Position numbers and translations under genes: made by a program. A model generated the notes under the pieces. The model was given only the letters and a program-made list of their open reading frames with translations. It searched no databases and was not told the origin of the DNA. From Comamonadaceae bacterium (GTDB taxonomy: Bacteria > Pseudomonadota > Gammaproteobacteria > Burkholderiales > Burkholderiaceae_C), in contig CANCLK010000005.1 in NCBI GenBank assembly GCA_947378785.1, positions 1-64,000 on the forward strand: DNA of 64,000 nt, given 5' to 3'. Numbering within the stretch: the stretch's first letter is position 1; each line of letters starts with the position of its first letter. Below, in pieces: positions 9,818-18,760 of the stretch.

Positions 9818-10260
9818 CGCTGAATCACTTTTCCATTCGTACGCTTGACATGGAGACGACGCGTCGTTTTTATGTCGATGTGCTGGGCTTGACAGTCGGC
9901 CCCCGTCCGGCATTTCCGTTTCCGGGGATCTGGCTGTACCGCGGCGACCATGCTCACGTGGGCAATGCCGTGGTGCATGTGATCGGCATGGACGCAAACG
10001 ACCCGGTCGGCTTGAAAAATTACCTCGGTGATCGTGATGTGTCGTCGCTCAGCGGCAGCGGTTCGGTGGACCATATCGCCTTTTTTGCAGATGGTTTGAG
10101 CACCATGCTGGCGCACCTGAAAACGCAAGGCGTTGCATCGCGTGAACGGACAGTGCCATCGATTGGTTTGCACCAGATTTTTTTGGATGATCCGAATGGC
10201 GTGGTGATCGAGCTCAACTACCCGGCGACAGAAAAACAGGCCGTGGACGCTGCGGCCTGA
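9808..10260 (+). CDS. VOC family protein (glyoxalase/dioxygenase superfamily)
   Basis: 150 aa; LNHFSIRTLDMETTRRFYVDVLGL, SVDHIAFF, GVVIELNY. Confidence 0.88.
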   Translation: MALTLNHFSIRTLDMETTRRFYVDVLGLTVGPRPAFPFPGIWLYRGDHAHVGNAVVHVIGMDANDPVGLKNYLGDRDVSSLSGSGSVDHIAFFADGLSTMLAHLKTQGVASRERTVPSIGLHQIFLDDPNGVVIELNYPATEKQAVDAAA

Positions 10261-11538
10261 ATGTCAAAAATTCTCATCATCGGCGGCTCGCTGGGTGGGC
10301 TGCTCGCGGCCAACGTATTGCACCGTGAAGGTCACGACGTGTGCGTGCTCGAAAAGGTCCGTGGCTCGATGGATGGCCGGGGTGCCGGCATCGTCACGCA
10401 TGACGCCTTGTTCGCCGGTTTGCACCGCGCTGGTTTGGACGGCACTGAGGCGCTGGGCGTTCAGGTGCAGCAGCGTGTGGCGCTGGATGCCAACGGCGAA
10501 GAGGTCGTCTTGCTGGAGATGCCGCAGATTTTGACGTCGTGGAGCCGGCTTTACGATGCGCTGCATCAGTTGTTGCCGGCTGAGCGTTACGTGCAAGGTG
10601 TGGCGGTTCAAAAAGTCGACAACGACGCAGCGGGTGCCGTGGTGCATGGCTTGACGGCGGATGGCGCAAAGACCTGGTCGGCTGATTTGGTGATTGCCAG
10701 CGATGGCATTCGCTCGGTGGTGCGGCAGCAACTGGCGGCACAGGTGCAGCCGCAGTACGCAGGTTATGTGGCATGGCGCGGCGTTTGCGACGAAGCGGTG
10801 TTGTCAGACCGGACGCTGAAAAGTGTTTTTGAAAAGTTTGGATTTGGCTTGCCAGCAGGAGAGCAAATCATTGGCTACCCGGTGGCCGGTCAAGGCAACG
10901 ACACCCGCCCCGGGCATCGCGCCTATAACTTTGTCTGGTATCGCCCAGCCAGCGAGACGGCGCTGGCGGCTTTGTTGACAGACGCTGATGGCGTGCACTA
11001 TCAAGGTGGAATTTCGCCTAACAAAGTGGACTGGCGCCAGGTCGCTGACATGCGTCAAGCCGCCCGCGCGCTGCTGGCGCCGCAGTTTGCCGAAATGATT
11101 GAGAAGACGGCACAACCCTTTTTGCAGCCGATCTACGATGTTTGTTCAGAGCAACTGGCGTTCGGTCGCGTCGGCTTGATGGGTGACGCATCCTTTGTCG
11201 CTCGCCCGCACATTGGCATGGGTGTGACCAAAGCGGCGCAGGATGCTGTGGCGCTGGCAGATGCCATTGGCGAACACGGGGCCACGCCGAAAGCTTTGCT
11301 GGCGTACGAGAAAAAACGCTTGCCCGAGGGCCAAGCTGCCGTTGCAAGGGCGCGTTGGCTAGGCGCCTACATGCAGTCCCAAACCCACTCGCTCAGCGCG
11401 CAGCAGGCAGGCCGCAGTGCGCGAGATGTGGTGGCTGAAACCGCCATTGATTTAGGCCGTTATGGCCACCTGAGTTCCTTTCCCGGGGTGGCAGCGTATC
11501 GCCCCGACTTTGCCGCGGTCGCATCGACCATTCTTTGA
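10261..11538 (+). CDS. FAD-dependent aromatic monooxygenase, 2,6-dihydroxypyridine 3-monooxygenase-like
   Basis: Rossmann GGSLGGLLAANVL; SDGIRSVVR; YAGYVAWRGV, IIGYPVAGQ, YNFVWYRP and GRVGLMGDASFVARPH pattern recalls DHPH-type hydroxylases. Confidence 0.8.
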   Translation: MSKILIIGGSLGGLLAANVLHREGHDVCVLEKVRGSMDGRGAGIVTHDALFAGLHRAGLDGTEALGVQVQQRVALDANGEEVVLLEMPQILTSWSRLYDALHQLLPAERYVQGVAVQKVDNDAAGAVVHGLTADGAKTWSADLVIASDGIRSVVRQQLAAQVQPQYAGYVAWRGVCDEAVLSDRTLKSVFEKFGFGLPAGEQIIGYPVAGQGNDTRPGHRAYNFVWYRPASETALAALLTDADGVHYQGGISPNKVDWRQVADMRQAARALLAPQFAEMIEKTAQPFLQPIYDVCSEQLAFGRVGLMGDASFVARPHIGMGVTKAAQDAVALADAIGEHGATPKALLAYEKKRLPEGQAAVARARWLGAYMQSQTHSLSAQQAGRSARDVVAETAIDLGRYGHLSSFPGVAAYRPDFAAVASTIL

Positions 11539-11566
11539 TTCTTTGACACCTTCTTAGGAGACATTC

Positions 11567-12823
11567 GTGAACCATCAAGATTCTAAAAACGCCACCGCGG
11601 CCAACCGCCGCCAACTGCTTCAACTCGGTGCTGCGGGCGCTGCGCTGGGCACGGCCCCTTTCTTGTTCAACATCGCCAGTGCGCAGACCGCGACCATCAA
11701 GATCGGCTTCCCCGTTCCTTTGACAGGTGCTTTCTCGGCCGAAGCGCAAGACCAAGTGCGTGCCGCCGAAATTGCTATCAAGGAGTTCAACGACGCGGGC
11801 GGCTTCAATGGCCGCAAGGCGGAACTGCTGGTGCGTGATGACAAGCTCAACCCCGGCGAGGCAGCCACCCGCACACTGGAACTGATCGAAAAAGACAAGG
11901 TCGATTTCATCGTCGGCTCGCTGTCGGCAGCGACGCAGTTGTCGATCAATGCGGTCACCCGCGAGCGCAAGGTCATCTTCAATTCGATCAGCCAGTCTGA
12001 TGCGATCAATGAAGCCAAGGACTGGAGTCCGTACACCTTTCATGAGGCCTTGAATCCGCACATGACGGCGGGCGCAGTGGCGCGCTATGCCTTTCCTAAG
12101 TTTGGCAAGCGCGTGGTCTACCTGACGGCAGATTACGCCTACGGCCACGAGATGGTTCGCGGATTTGAGCGTGCCGGTAAGACGCTGGGTGCGACGACGC
12201 TGGCTGATATTCGGCATCCGATCGGCGCTGCCGATTACTCTTCATTCCTGCCGCGCATTCAGGCCCTCAAACCCGATGTGCTGGTGATGTGCAACTTCGG
12301 CCGTGACTTGGTGAATTCGGTCAAGCAGGCAACGGACTTTGGTCTGAAGGAAAAGACACGCATCATCACGCCGGTCTTGCTCTACACCGCGCGCCAGTCC
12401 GCTGGGGCTGATGCGTTTGAAGGCGTGGTCGGCGGTACCTCGTATTACTGGGGCATTGAAGACAGCGTGCCGGCGGCCAAGGCGTTCAACGACAAGTTCC
12501 GCAAAGCCCACGGCGGCGCGGTGCCTTCCGATTACGGCGCGCTGGGTTACGCCGGTATTCGCAGTGTCTTGCAGGGCGTGCTGAATGCCAAGTCAACCGA
12601 CTCCCTGAAGGTCAGCGCGGCCATGGGTCAGCTGAAATACAACTGGTACAAGGGCGATCAGTACTTCCGCAAGTGTGACCACCAGTCGGTTCAATCGGTC
12701 ATCATTGTTGAGTCGCAGTCCAAGGGCATGAAGGACAAAAACGATGTCTTCAAGGTCGTGGGTATGGAAAATCCCAACGAGGCCAACTTGCGCAGCTGCA
12801 CGGAACTCGGCCACAAGGCCTGA
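11567..12823 (+). CDS. ABC transporter substrate-binding protein (LivK/HAAT family)
   Basis: Twin-arginine-like leader NRRQLLQLGAAGAALG; IKIGFPVPLTGAFSAEAQDQVRAAEIAIKEFNDAGG. Confidence 0.93.
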   Translation: MNHQDSKNATAANRRQLLQLGAAGAALGTAPFLFNIASAQTATIKIGFPVPLTGAFSAEAQDQVRAAEIAIKEFNDAGGFNGRKAELLVRDDKLNPGEAATRTLELIEKDKVDFIVGSLSAATQLSINAVTRERKVIFNSISQSDAINEAKDWSPYTFHEALNPHMTAGAVARYAFPKFGKRVVYLTADYAYGHEMVRGFERAGKTLGATTLADIRHPIGAADYSSFLPRIQALKPDVLVMCNFGRDLVNSVKQATDFGLKEKTRIITPVLLYTARQSAGADAFEGVVGGTSYYWGIEDSVPAAKAFNDKFRKAHGGAVPSDYGALGYAGIRSVLQGVLNAKSTDSLKVSAAMGQLKYNWYKGDQYFRKCDHQSVQSVIIVESQSKGMKDKNDVFKVVGMENPNEANLRSCTELGHKA

Positions 12824-12843
12824 CGGGAAAAGGAGAACGCCCC

Positions 12844-13728
12844 GTGCTTGACATCACCCCTTCCTTGTTCATGCTGCAGTTGGTGACGGGCATCGCCCTC
12901 GGGGCGGTGTACGCCCTGTTGGCGATTGGTCTGTCGCTGATCTTCGGCATGTTGACCGTGGTGAATTTTGCCCATGGGGCGTTCTTTATGGTGGGCGCGT
13001 TTTTAGGCGTCTATTTTTTGGGGTTGACCGGTAATTTTTGGCTCAGCCTGGTGATTGCACCGCTGGTGGTGGGTGTCATTGGTTTGCTGGCTGAACGTTA
13101 CTTGGTCAGACCCTTGTATGGTCGCGGCATCGACTATCCGCTGTTGCTGACGTTTGGCCTGTCGTATGTTTTGATTGATGTGGTGCGGGCCTTGTTTGGC
13201 ATTGAAGGCTTGCCGTCGTCTACGCCGGCCTCATTGCGTGGTGCGGTGGATCTTGGCTTTGGTCACTTCCCCTTGTACCGATTGTTCTTGATTGGCGCGA
13301 CGGCGGTGGTGGTGCTGGCGCTGTGGCTATTTTTAGAAAAAACACGTTATGGCTTGATCATTCGTGCGGGTTCGCGCGACTCAGAAATCGTCCGCGTTCT
13401 GGGCGTTGATATCTCCAAGGTCTGGTGGCTGGTATTTGGTTTGGGAACGACCATCGCCGGTCTGTCGGGTGTGCTGGCTGCGCCGACTCGGGCGGTGAAC
13501 CCGGAGATGGGCATTTCCGTTTTGGCAGAGTCGTTTGTGGTGACCGTCGTGGGCGGCATGGGCTCGCTGCCGGGCGCGGTTGTGGCTGGACTTTTGGTGG
13601 GCATTGTCTTCAGCATGACCGCCTTGTTGGCGCCCGCGTACGCTGAAATGTCGATATTTGTGTTGATGGCTTTGGTGTTGCTGGTGCGACCGCAAGGATT
13701 TTTTGGCAAAGCCGGAGCGCTCGGATGA
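12844..13728 (+). CDS. Branched-chain amino acid-type ABC permease (LivH-like)
   Basis: LVTGIALGAVYALLAIGLSLIFGMLTVVNFAHGAFFMVGAF. Confidence 0.95.
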   Translation: MLDITPSLFMLQLVTGIALGAVYALLAIGLSLIFGMLTVVNFAHGAFFMVGAFLGVYFLGLTGNFWLSLVIAPLVVGVIGLLAERYLVRPLYGRGIDYPLLLTFGLSYVLIDVVRALFGIEGLPSSTPASLRGAVDLGFGHFPLYRLFLIGATAVVVLALWLFLEKTRYGLIIRAGSRDSEIVRVLGVDISKVWWLVFGLGTTIAGLSGVLAAPTRAVNPEMGISVLAESFVVTVVGGMGSLPGAVVAGLLVGIVFSMTALLAPAYAEMSIFVLMALVLLVRPQGFFGKAGALG

Positions 13729-14702
13729 ATTTGCATTCCCTCGTCAACGGCATGGCTCGCCACCGTGTCGGTTCTGCTCTCTTGTTCTTGTTGATTTTTC
13801 CGTTGCTGATGCCGTACGAAGCGTTGGCCATCAACATCCTGATATTCGGTTTGTTCGCTGTCGGCTTTAACTTGGTCTTTGGTTACACCGGCATGCTGTC
13901 ATTTGGCCATGCGTCATTCTTGGGTGTCGGCAGTTACCTGACCGGCATCGCCATGGTGCACTTTGGTGTGCACTGGATTCCCGCCATCTTCGTCGGCGTG
14001 GTGGCGTCCTTGTTCGCGGGTTTGCTGGTGGGTTATCTGGCCATACGCACCCGGGGCATCTACTTTTCGATGGTGACGCTGGCCTTGGGGCAAGTCATTT
14101 ATTACTTGTTCTACAAAGCCGATCGCTGGACCGGCGGTGAAAACGGCCTGCGCGGTATCAAGGCCGAGGTGATGGAGGTGTTCGGTTTTCGTATCGACTT
14201 TCTCGATCCGCTCACCAAGTACTACATCATCTGGATGTTTGTCGCATTTGCGCTCTGGCTGGTGTCCCGTATCTTGGCATCGCCGTTTGGCTCGGTGATT
14301 GAATCGATTCGCGAAAATGAAAAACGAACCGTCGCCTGTGGCTACGACGTGGCGCGTGCCAAGCTGCTGATTTTTGTCATTTCTGCGGGTGTGTGCGGCT
14401 TGGCCGGCGCGCTGCGTGCGCTGCATTTGTCGGTGGTGCCGGTGGACTCCCTGCATTACTTGCAGTCGGGGCAGGTCGTGATGATGTCTTTGCTGGGTGG
14501 CATGGGTAGTTTTTTTGGACCCTTCGTTGGCGCAGGTGTATTTTTGTATCTTGAAGATATCGCCACCAATGTGACCAAGTACTGGATGGGCGTTGTTGGA
14601 CTTCTTTTCATGGCCCTGATCTTGTTTTTCCCGCGCGGTATCTGGGGCAGCTTGATGCATGAACTGAAACAACGCGGCATGCTGAAGGGAGACCGCGAAT
14701 GA
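13725..14702 (+). CDS. Branched-chain amino acid-type ABC permease (LivM-like)
   Basis: FAVGFNLVFGYTGMLSFGHASFLGVGSYLTGI; overlaps livH-like gene by 4 bp. Confidence 0.95.
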   Translation: MNLHSLVNGMARHRVGSALLFLLIFPLLMPYEALAINILIFGLFAVGFNLVFGYTGMLSFGHASFLGVGSYLTGIAMVHFGVHWIPAIFVGVVASLFAGLLVGYLAIRTRGIYFSMVTLALGQVIYYLFYKADRWTGGENGLRGIKAEVMEVFGFRIDFLDPLTKYYIIWMFVAFALWLVSRILASPFGSVIESIRENEKRTVACGYDVARAKLLIFVISAGVCGLAGALRALHLSVVPVDSLHYLQSGQVVMMSLLGGMGSFFGPFVGAGVFLYLEDIATNVTKYWMGVVGLLFMALILFFPRGIWGSLMHELKQRGMLKGDRE

Positions 14703-15445
14703 ACCCATCGCCCCTGATTGAAGTGCGCAACGTGAGCTTGCACTATGGGCGCTTCAAAGCCCTTTCGAACGTCACAGTCAGCTTTGCCCCGAACCAGCTG
14801 ACGGCGATTATTGGCCCAAATGGCGCGGGCAAGAGCACGTTTTTCAATGTCTTGAGTGGTGCCTTGCCGCCGACCACTGGCCAAGTGTTTTTTGAAGGGC
14901 AGGACATCACCGCCTTGAAAGCGCATGACTATGCGCGGCGCGGCATTGCCAAAAGTTTTCAGATCACCAATGTGTTCAAGCAACTCAGCGTGCATGAAAA
15001 CGTTCGGGTCGCGGCCCAGATGCGGTATTCGCGGTATGAGCTCTTCAAGCCGCGCGCCTCATTCAAGCAAGCGATTGAGGAGGCCGATGCTTTGCTGAAT
15101 CGTGTTGGCCTGACCGCCTTGCGCAACAAGACGGTGGCTGACTTGGCGCATGGCCAGCAGCGCTCGCTTGAGATCGCCATGGCGCTAGCGGCCGAGCCCA
15201 AGCTCTTGCTGATGGACGAACCAACGGCGGGCATGTCGCCTGAAGAAACGTCATCCATGATGGAATTGATCACGGCGCTCGCCAAGGAGCGCACGGTTGT
15301 TCTGGTCGAGCACAAGATGAAGCTGGTGATGGGCATTTGCGAGCGCTTGATCGTGCTGCATCACGGTGAATTTTTGGCGCAAGGCACGGCGGATGAGATT
15401 CGCAACAACGACGAAGTGCGCCGTGTTTATTTAGGTCAGGGTTGA
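14699..15445 (+). CDS. ABC transporter ATP-binding protein (LivG-like)
   Basis: GPNGAGKSTFFN Walker A, LAHGQQRSLEIAMAL, LLLMDEPTAGMSPEE. Confidence 0.96.
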   Translation: MNPSPLIEVRNVSLHYGRFKALSNVTVSFAPNQLTAIIGPNGAGKSTFFNVLSGALPPTTGQVFFEGQDITALKAHDYARRGIAKSFQITNVFKQLSVHENVRVAAQMRYSRYELFKPRASFKQAIEEADALLNRVGLTALRNKTVADLAHGQQRSLEIAMALAAEPKLLLMDEPTAGMSPEETSSMMELITALAKERTVVLVEHKMKLVMGICERLIVLHHGEFLAQGTADEIRNNDEVRRVYLGQG

Positions 15446-15447
15446 AG

Positions 15448-16167
15448 ATGCAAACCACTCCTTTGCTTGATGTGCAGGATTTGAACGCTTGGTACGACCG
15501 CAGTCACGTGGTGCAGAACGTGTCTTTTCATGTGAATGCGGGCGAGATCGTCACCTTGATGGGGCGCAATGGCGCAGGTAAGACCACGACGCTTCGAACC
15601 CTGATGGGTTTGCTCACGCGCTGCAATGGCCGGGTTCGGTTTGACGGCCAAGACTTGCTGACGCAACCCGCGCATGCGCGGTTTCATTTGGGCTTGGCCT
15701 ACGTGCCTGAAGACCGCCGCATCGTGCCCTCTTTGACGGTGCGTGAAAACCTGCAGCTGGGACTTTTGGCCAGTCACAAGAAGGTGGATATTGAGGCGCG
15801 CATCGACGTCATCGCTGAAACATTTCCGCGCCTGAAAGAGCGCTTGTCGCAAGAGGCGACATCCATGTCGGGTGGCGAGCAGCAAATGCTGGCGATTGCG
15901 CGGGCGATGATGGCCGAACCGCGGATGATCCTGCTGGACGAACCCTCGGAGGGCATCATGCCGGTGCTGGTCGACGAAATGTTCGAGTTGTTTGCGCGTA
16001 TGAAGGCGAGTGGCATCACGCTGCTGCTGGTAGAGCAAAACGTCGCCCGCGCGCTGGCGGTGTCTGACCGTGCTTACATCCTTGACCAAGGCTTGATCGT
16101 GCATGAAGGGACGGCCCAAGCCTTGCTGGCCAATGAAGAGATTCAAAACAAATACTGTGCAGTTTGA
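15448..16167 (+). CDS. ABC transporter ATP-binding protein (LivF-like)
   Basis: GRNGAGKTTTLRTLMG, SGGEQQMLAIARAMM, ILLDEPSEGIMPVLV. Confidence 0.96.
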   Translation: MQTTPLLDVQDLNAWYDRSHVVQNVSFHVNAGEIVTLMGRNGAGKTTTLRTLMGLLTRCNGRVRFDGQDLLTQPAHARFHLGLAYVPEDRRIVPSLTVRENLQLGLLASHKKVDIEARIDVIAETFPRLKERLSQEATSMSGGEQQMLAIARAMMAEPRMILLDEPSEGIMPVLVDEMFELFARMKASGITLLLVEQNVARALAVSDRAYILDQGLIVHEGTAQALLANEEIQNKYCAV

Positions 16168-16498
16168 AGGAATGTCAGCTCTGGCTGACATGCGTTTCGG
16201 GCTTTTTGACCCTACGCCACCTTTCGTACGGACTAGGCTTTGACTAGCGTGGGATTTTTGCCCGCTCAAAAAGGAAGCAGCAGGAGCGAACAATGAACGA
16301 AGCAGGCATTCGAGTCGCCAATCGTGCAGGTCCGCAGGCGCAAGAGGCGTGGTGGCGTGGTGTTGAGCCGATCGAACCTCAGCGATCGCGCTGGCCGTTC
16401 ACGGTTTTGAGGAGAGACAAAGAGGTCTCGTCATCCGGGGCCAACAACCCGTCAACGTTCAGTTTCACCACTTGATGGGCCTGCACGTTTTGGACGTC

Positions 16499-16531
16499 AA
16501 AAACCGCCCCGTGTGAAGTGAGGCGGTTTTC
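16499..16531 (-). terminator. Hairpin terminator downstream of metK
   Basis: AAAACCGCC-loop-GGCGGTTTT perfect stem just after the metK stop. Confidence 0.75.
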
Positions 16532-16545
16532 GTCGACTGAGAGGC

Positions 16546-17730
16546 TTAGCCTTTCAGGCCAGCTGCATGGCGTAGCAAGGCTGCCTTGTCGGTACGCTCC
16601 CAAGTGAACTCGGGTTCATCACGGCCGAAGTGGCCGTAAGCCGCTGTCTTCTCGTAGATCGGACGCAGCAGATCAAGCATCTGGATGATGCCTTTCGGGC
16701 GCAGATCAAAGTGTTCGTTGACAAAGGCGGCGATTTTCTCGTCCGAAATAACCCCCGTGCCTTCGGTGTTCACCGTGATGTTCATCGGGCGCGCCACGCC
16801 AATCGCGTAAGCCACCTGAATCTCGCACTTGGTGGCTAAGCCGGCGGCGACAATGTTTTTGGCCACGTAACGGGCAGCGTAGGCGGCAGAGCGGTCCACC
16901 TTTGTGGGGTCTTTGCCGGAAAATGCACCGCCGCCGTGGCGGCAGGCGCCGCCGTAGGTGTCAACGATGATCTTGCGACCGGTCAGGCCGCAGTCGCCCT
17001 GAGGGCCGCCAATGACGAAACGCCCGGTCGGGTTGACCAAGAATTTGGTGTCAAGGAGCCATTCTTTGGGCAGCACCGGCTTGATGATTTCTTCGATCAC
17101 CGCTTCGATGAAGGCTGGCTTCATCTTGTGGCCGTCGCTCATCTCGGGGCTGTGCTGGCTTGACAGCACAACGGTGTCGACACTGTGTGGCTTGCCATCG
17201 ACGTAGCGCATGGTGACCTGGCTTTTGGCATCAGGTCGCAAGAAAGGCAGACGGCCGTCTTTGCGCAGCTGGGCCTGGCGCTCGACCAAACGGTGAGCGT
17301 AATAAATCGGCGCGGGCATGAGTTCGGTGGTCTCGCTGCAGGCGTAGCCAAACATCAGGCCTTGGTCGCCGGCGCCGGTGTTCAGGTGGTCGTCGCTCGC
17401 ATGGTCGACGCCTTGGGCAATGTCGTTGCTTTGCTTGTCGTAGGCAACCAGCACGGCGCAGCCTTTGTAATCAATGCCGTACTCTGTGTTGTCGTAGCCA
17501 ATGCGCTTGATGGTGTCGCGCGCGACTTGGATGTAGTCGACATGCGCGTTGGTGGTAATTTCACCTGCCAGCACCACGAGACCGGTGTTGGTCAGGGTTT
17601 CAGCGGCCACGCGGGACAGCGGGTCTTGTTTGAAAATTGCGTCGAGAATAGCGTCTGAAATTTGGTCGGCGACCTTGTCAGGGTGGCCCTCGGAGACGGA
17701 TTCGGATGTGAAAAGATAATCGTTCGCCAT
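16546..17730 (-). CDS. metK: S-adenosylmethionine synthetase
   Basis: [62 protein letters not shown]. Confidence 0.99.
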   Translation of the reverse strand: MANDYLFTSESVSEGHPDKVADQISDAILDAIFKQDPLSRVAAETLTNTGLVVLAGEITTNAHVDYIQVARDTIKRIGYDNTEYGIDYKGCAVLVAYDKQSNDIAQGVDHASDDHLNTGAGDQGLMFGYACSETTELMPAPIYYAHRLVERQAQLRKDGRLPFLRPDAKSQVTMRYVDGKPHSVDTVVLSSQHSPEMSDGHKMKPAFIEAVIEEIIKPVLPKEWLLDTKFLVNPTGRFVIGGPQGDCGLTGRKIIVDTYGGACRHGGGAFSGKDPTKVDRSAAYAARYVAKNIVAAGLATKCEIQVAYAIGVARPMNITVNTEGTGVISDEKIAAFVNEHFDLRPKGIIQMLDLLRPIYEKTAAYGHFGRDEPEFTWERTDKAALLRHAAGLKG

Positions 17731-17783
17731 TGCGTACACTCCATTGGATTAGTCGGCGCGTTGCCAGCTAGAGTGCCTCGGCG

Positions 17784-17842
17784 AACGCTTTAGCAGAGAT
17801 GTTTAACGTCGCCCTGCAAGTTGTTCTGTAACTCGGCGACCA
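17784..17842 (-). promoter_or_regulatory. SAM-II-like riboswitch aptamer upstream of metK
   Basis: Reverse strand GGTCGCCGAGTTACAGAACAACTTGCAGGGCGACGTTAAACATCTCTGCTAAAGCG: P1 GTCGCC/GGCGAC, conserved TTGCA, GTTAAACA and GCTAAAG as in the metA/SAM-II motif; TATAAT at 17852-17847 places the transcript start at the aptamer 5' end. Confidence 0.78.
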
Positions 17843-17846
17843 ACCA

Positions 17847-17852
17847 ATTATA
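17847..17852 (-). promoter_or_regulatory. metK -10 box
   Basis: Perfect TATAAT on the reverse strand ~7 nt before the aptamer; -35 not recognisable. Confidence 0.55.
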
Positions 17853-17869
17853 AAGATAAAGCGGCCCTG

Positions 17870-18760
17870 ATGTTTTTGTTGTTTCGTTTTTTCTCCCATT
17901 GGCCTTTGCGTGTCTTGCATGCGTTGGGCGCTGCCATGGGCTGGTCTGTGTGGTTACTGAGCCCACGTTACCGGGCGACTTTCAGAGCCAACGTGGCGCA
18001 GGCTGGCCTGCCTTTTGAGGCGGCCAGACCGGCCATCGCCGAAGCGGGTCGATTTGTCGCAGAGCTGCCCAAACTCTGGATGCGGCCGCACGATCAATCT
18101 TGCTTGGCGCTGGTACACGTACAAGGCCAAGCCTATGCAGAAGCTGCTTTTGCGGCAGGTCAGGGTGTGATTTTTTTCGCCCCCCACGCGGGTAGTTTTG
18201 AGTTGGCGCCGCAGGCTTTGGCGGAACTCTATGGTCCGGTGACGGCGATGTACCGGCCCGCGCGGCAAGCGTGGTTGGCGCGTCTGATGCAGTCCAGCCG
18301 CTTGCGCCCCGGGCTGGTGGCCGTACCTGCTAACTTGAGTGGTATTCGGCAAATGCACCGAACCCTCAAAGCCAATGGCGCGGTGGCCCTGTTGACCGAC
18401 CAAGTGCCGCCGGAGGGGCTGGGTTTGTGGGCTTCATTTTTTGGCAAACCGGCTTACACCATGACCTTGGCCGCAAGGCTGGCCCTGCAGAGTGGCGCGG
18501 TCATGTTGCCAGTGCGCACCTTGCGCTTGCCGCGCGGGCAAGGCTATTCGCTGGAGATTTTGCCGCCTGTCGCCGGTTTGAACACCACACCGCCACCTGA
18601 CTTGTTGCAGGCGGTGAGCCTCGTCAACCAAGCCATCGAGACGCTGGTGTTGAGCCAGCCGGGTCAGTATTTGTGGGGCTATGCACGCTACAAAACGCCG
18701 CGCCGCGAAACTGCCGCGCCTGCCGAGGACAATGGGCAGCCAGAAAAGAATAAAAAGTGA
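17870..18760 (+). CDS. Lysophospholipid/lipid A acyltransferase (LpxL/HtrB family)
   Basis: FFAPHAGSFELAPQAL HX4E motif; MYRPARQAWLARLMQSSRLR; LLTDQVPPEG. Confidence 0.92.
   Translation: MFLLFRFFSHWPLRVLHALGAAMGWSVWLLSPRYRATFRANVAQAGLPFEAARPAIAEAGRFVAELPKLWMRPHDQSCLALVHVQGQAYAEAAFAAGQGVIFFAPHAGSFELAPQALAELYGPVTAMYRPARQAWLARLMQSSRLRPGLVAVPANLSGIRQMHRTLKANGAVALLTDQVPPEGLGLWASFFGKPAYTMTLAARLALQSGAVMLPVRTLRLPRGQGYSLEILPPVAGLNTTPPPDLLQAVSLVNQAIETLVLSQPGQYLWGYARYKTPRRETAAPAEDNGQPEKNKK

Noticed and set aside
16293-16475. 60-aa ORF as a real gene
   Set aside because: No recognised family or conservation evidence; reported only as part of an unexplained gap
17740-17784. SAH riboswitch suggested by CGAGGCACTCTAGCTGGCAACG upstream of metK
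   Set aside because: Only partial likeness to the SAH motif and no matching CCAGGCUCG-type 3' block; the SAM-II-like pattern just upstream explains the leader better
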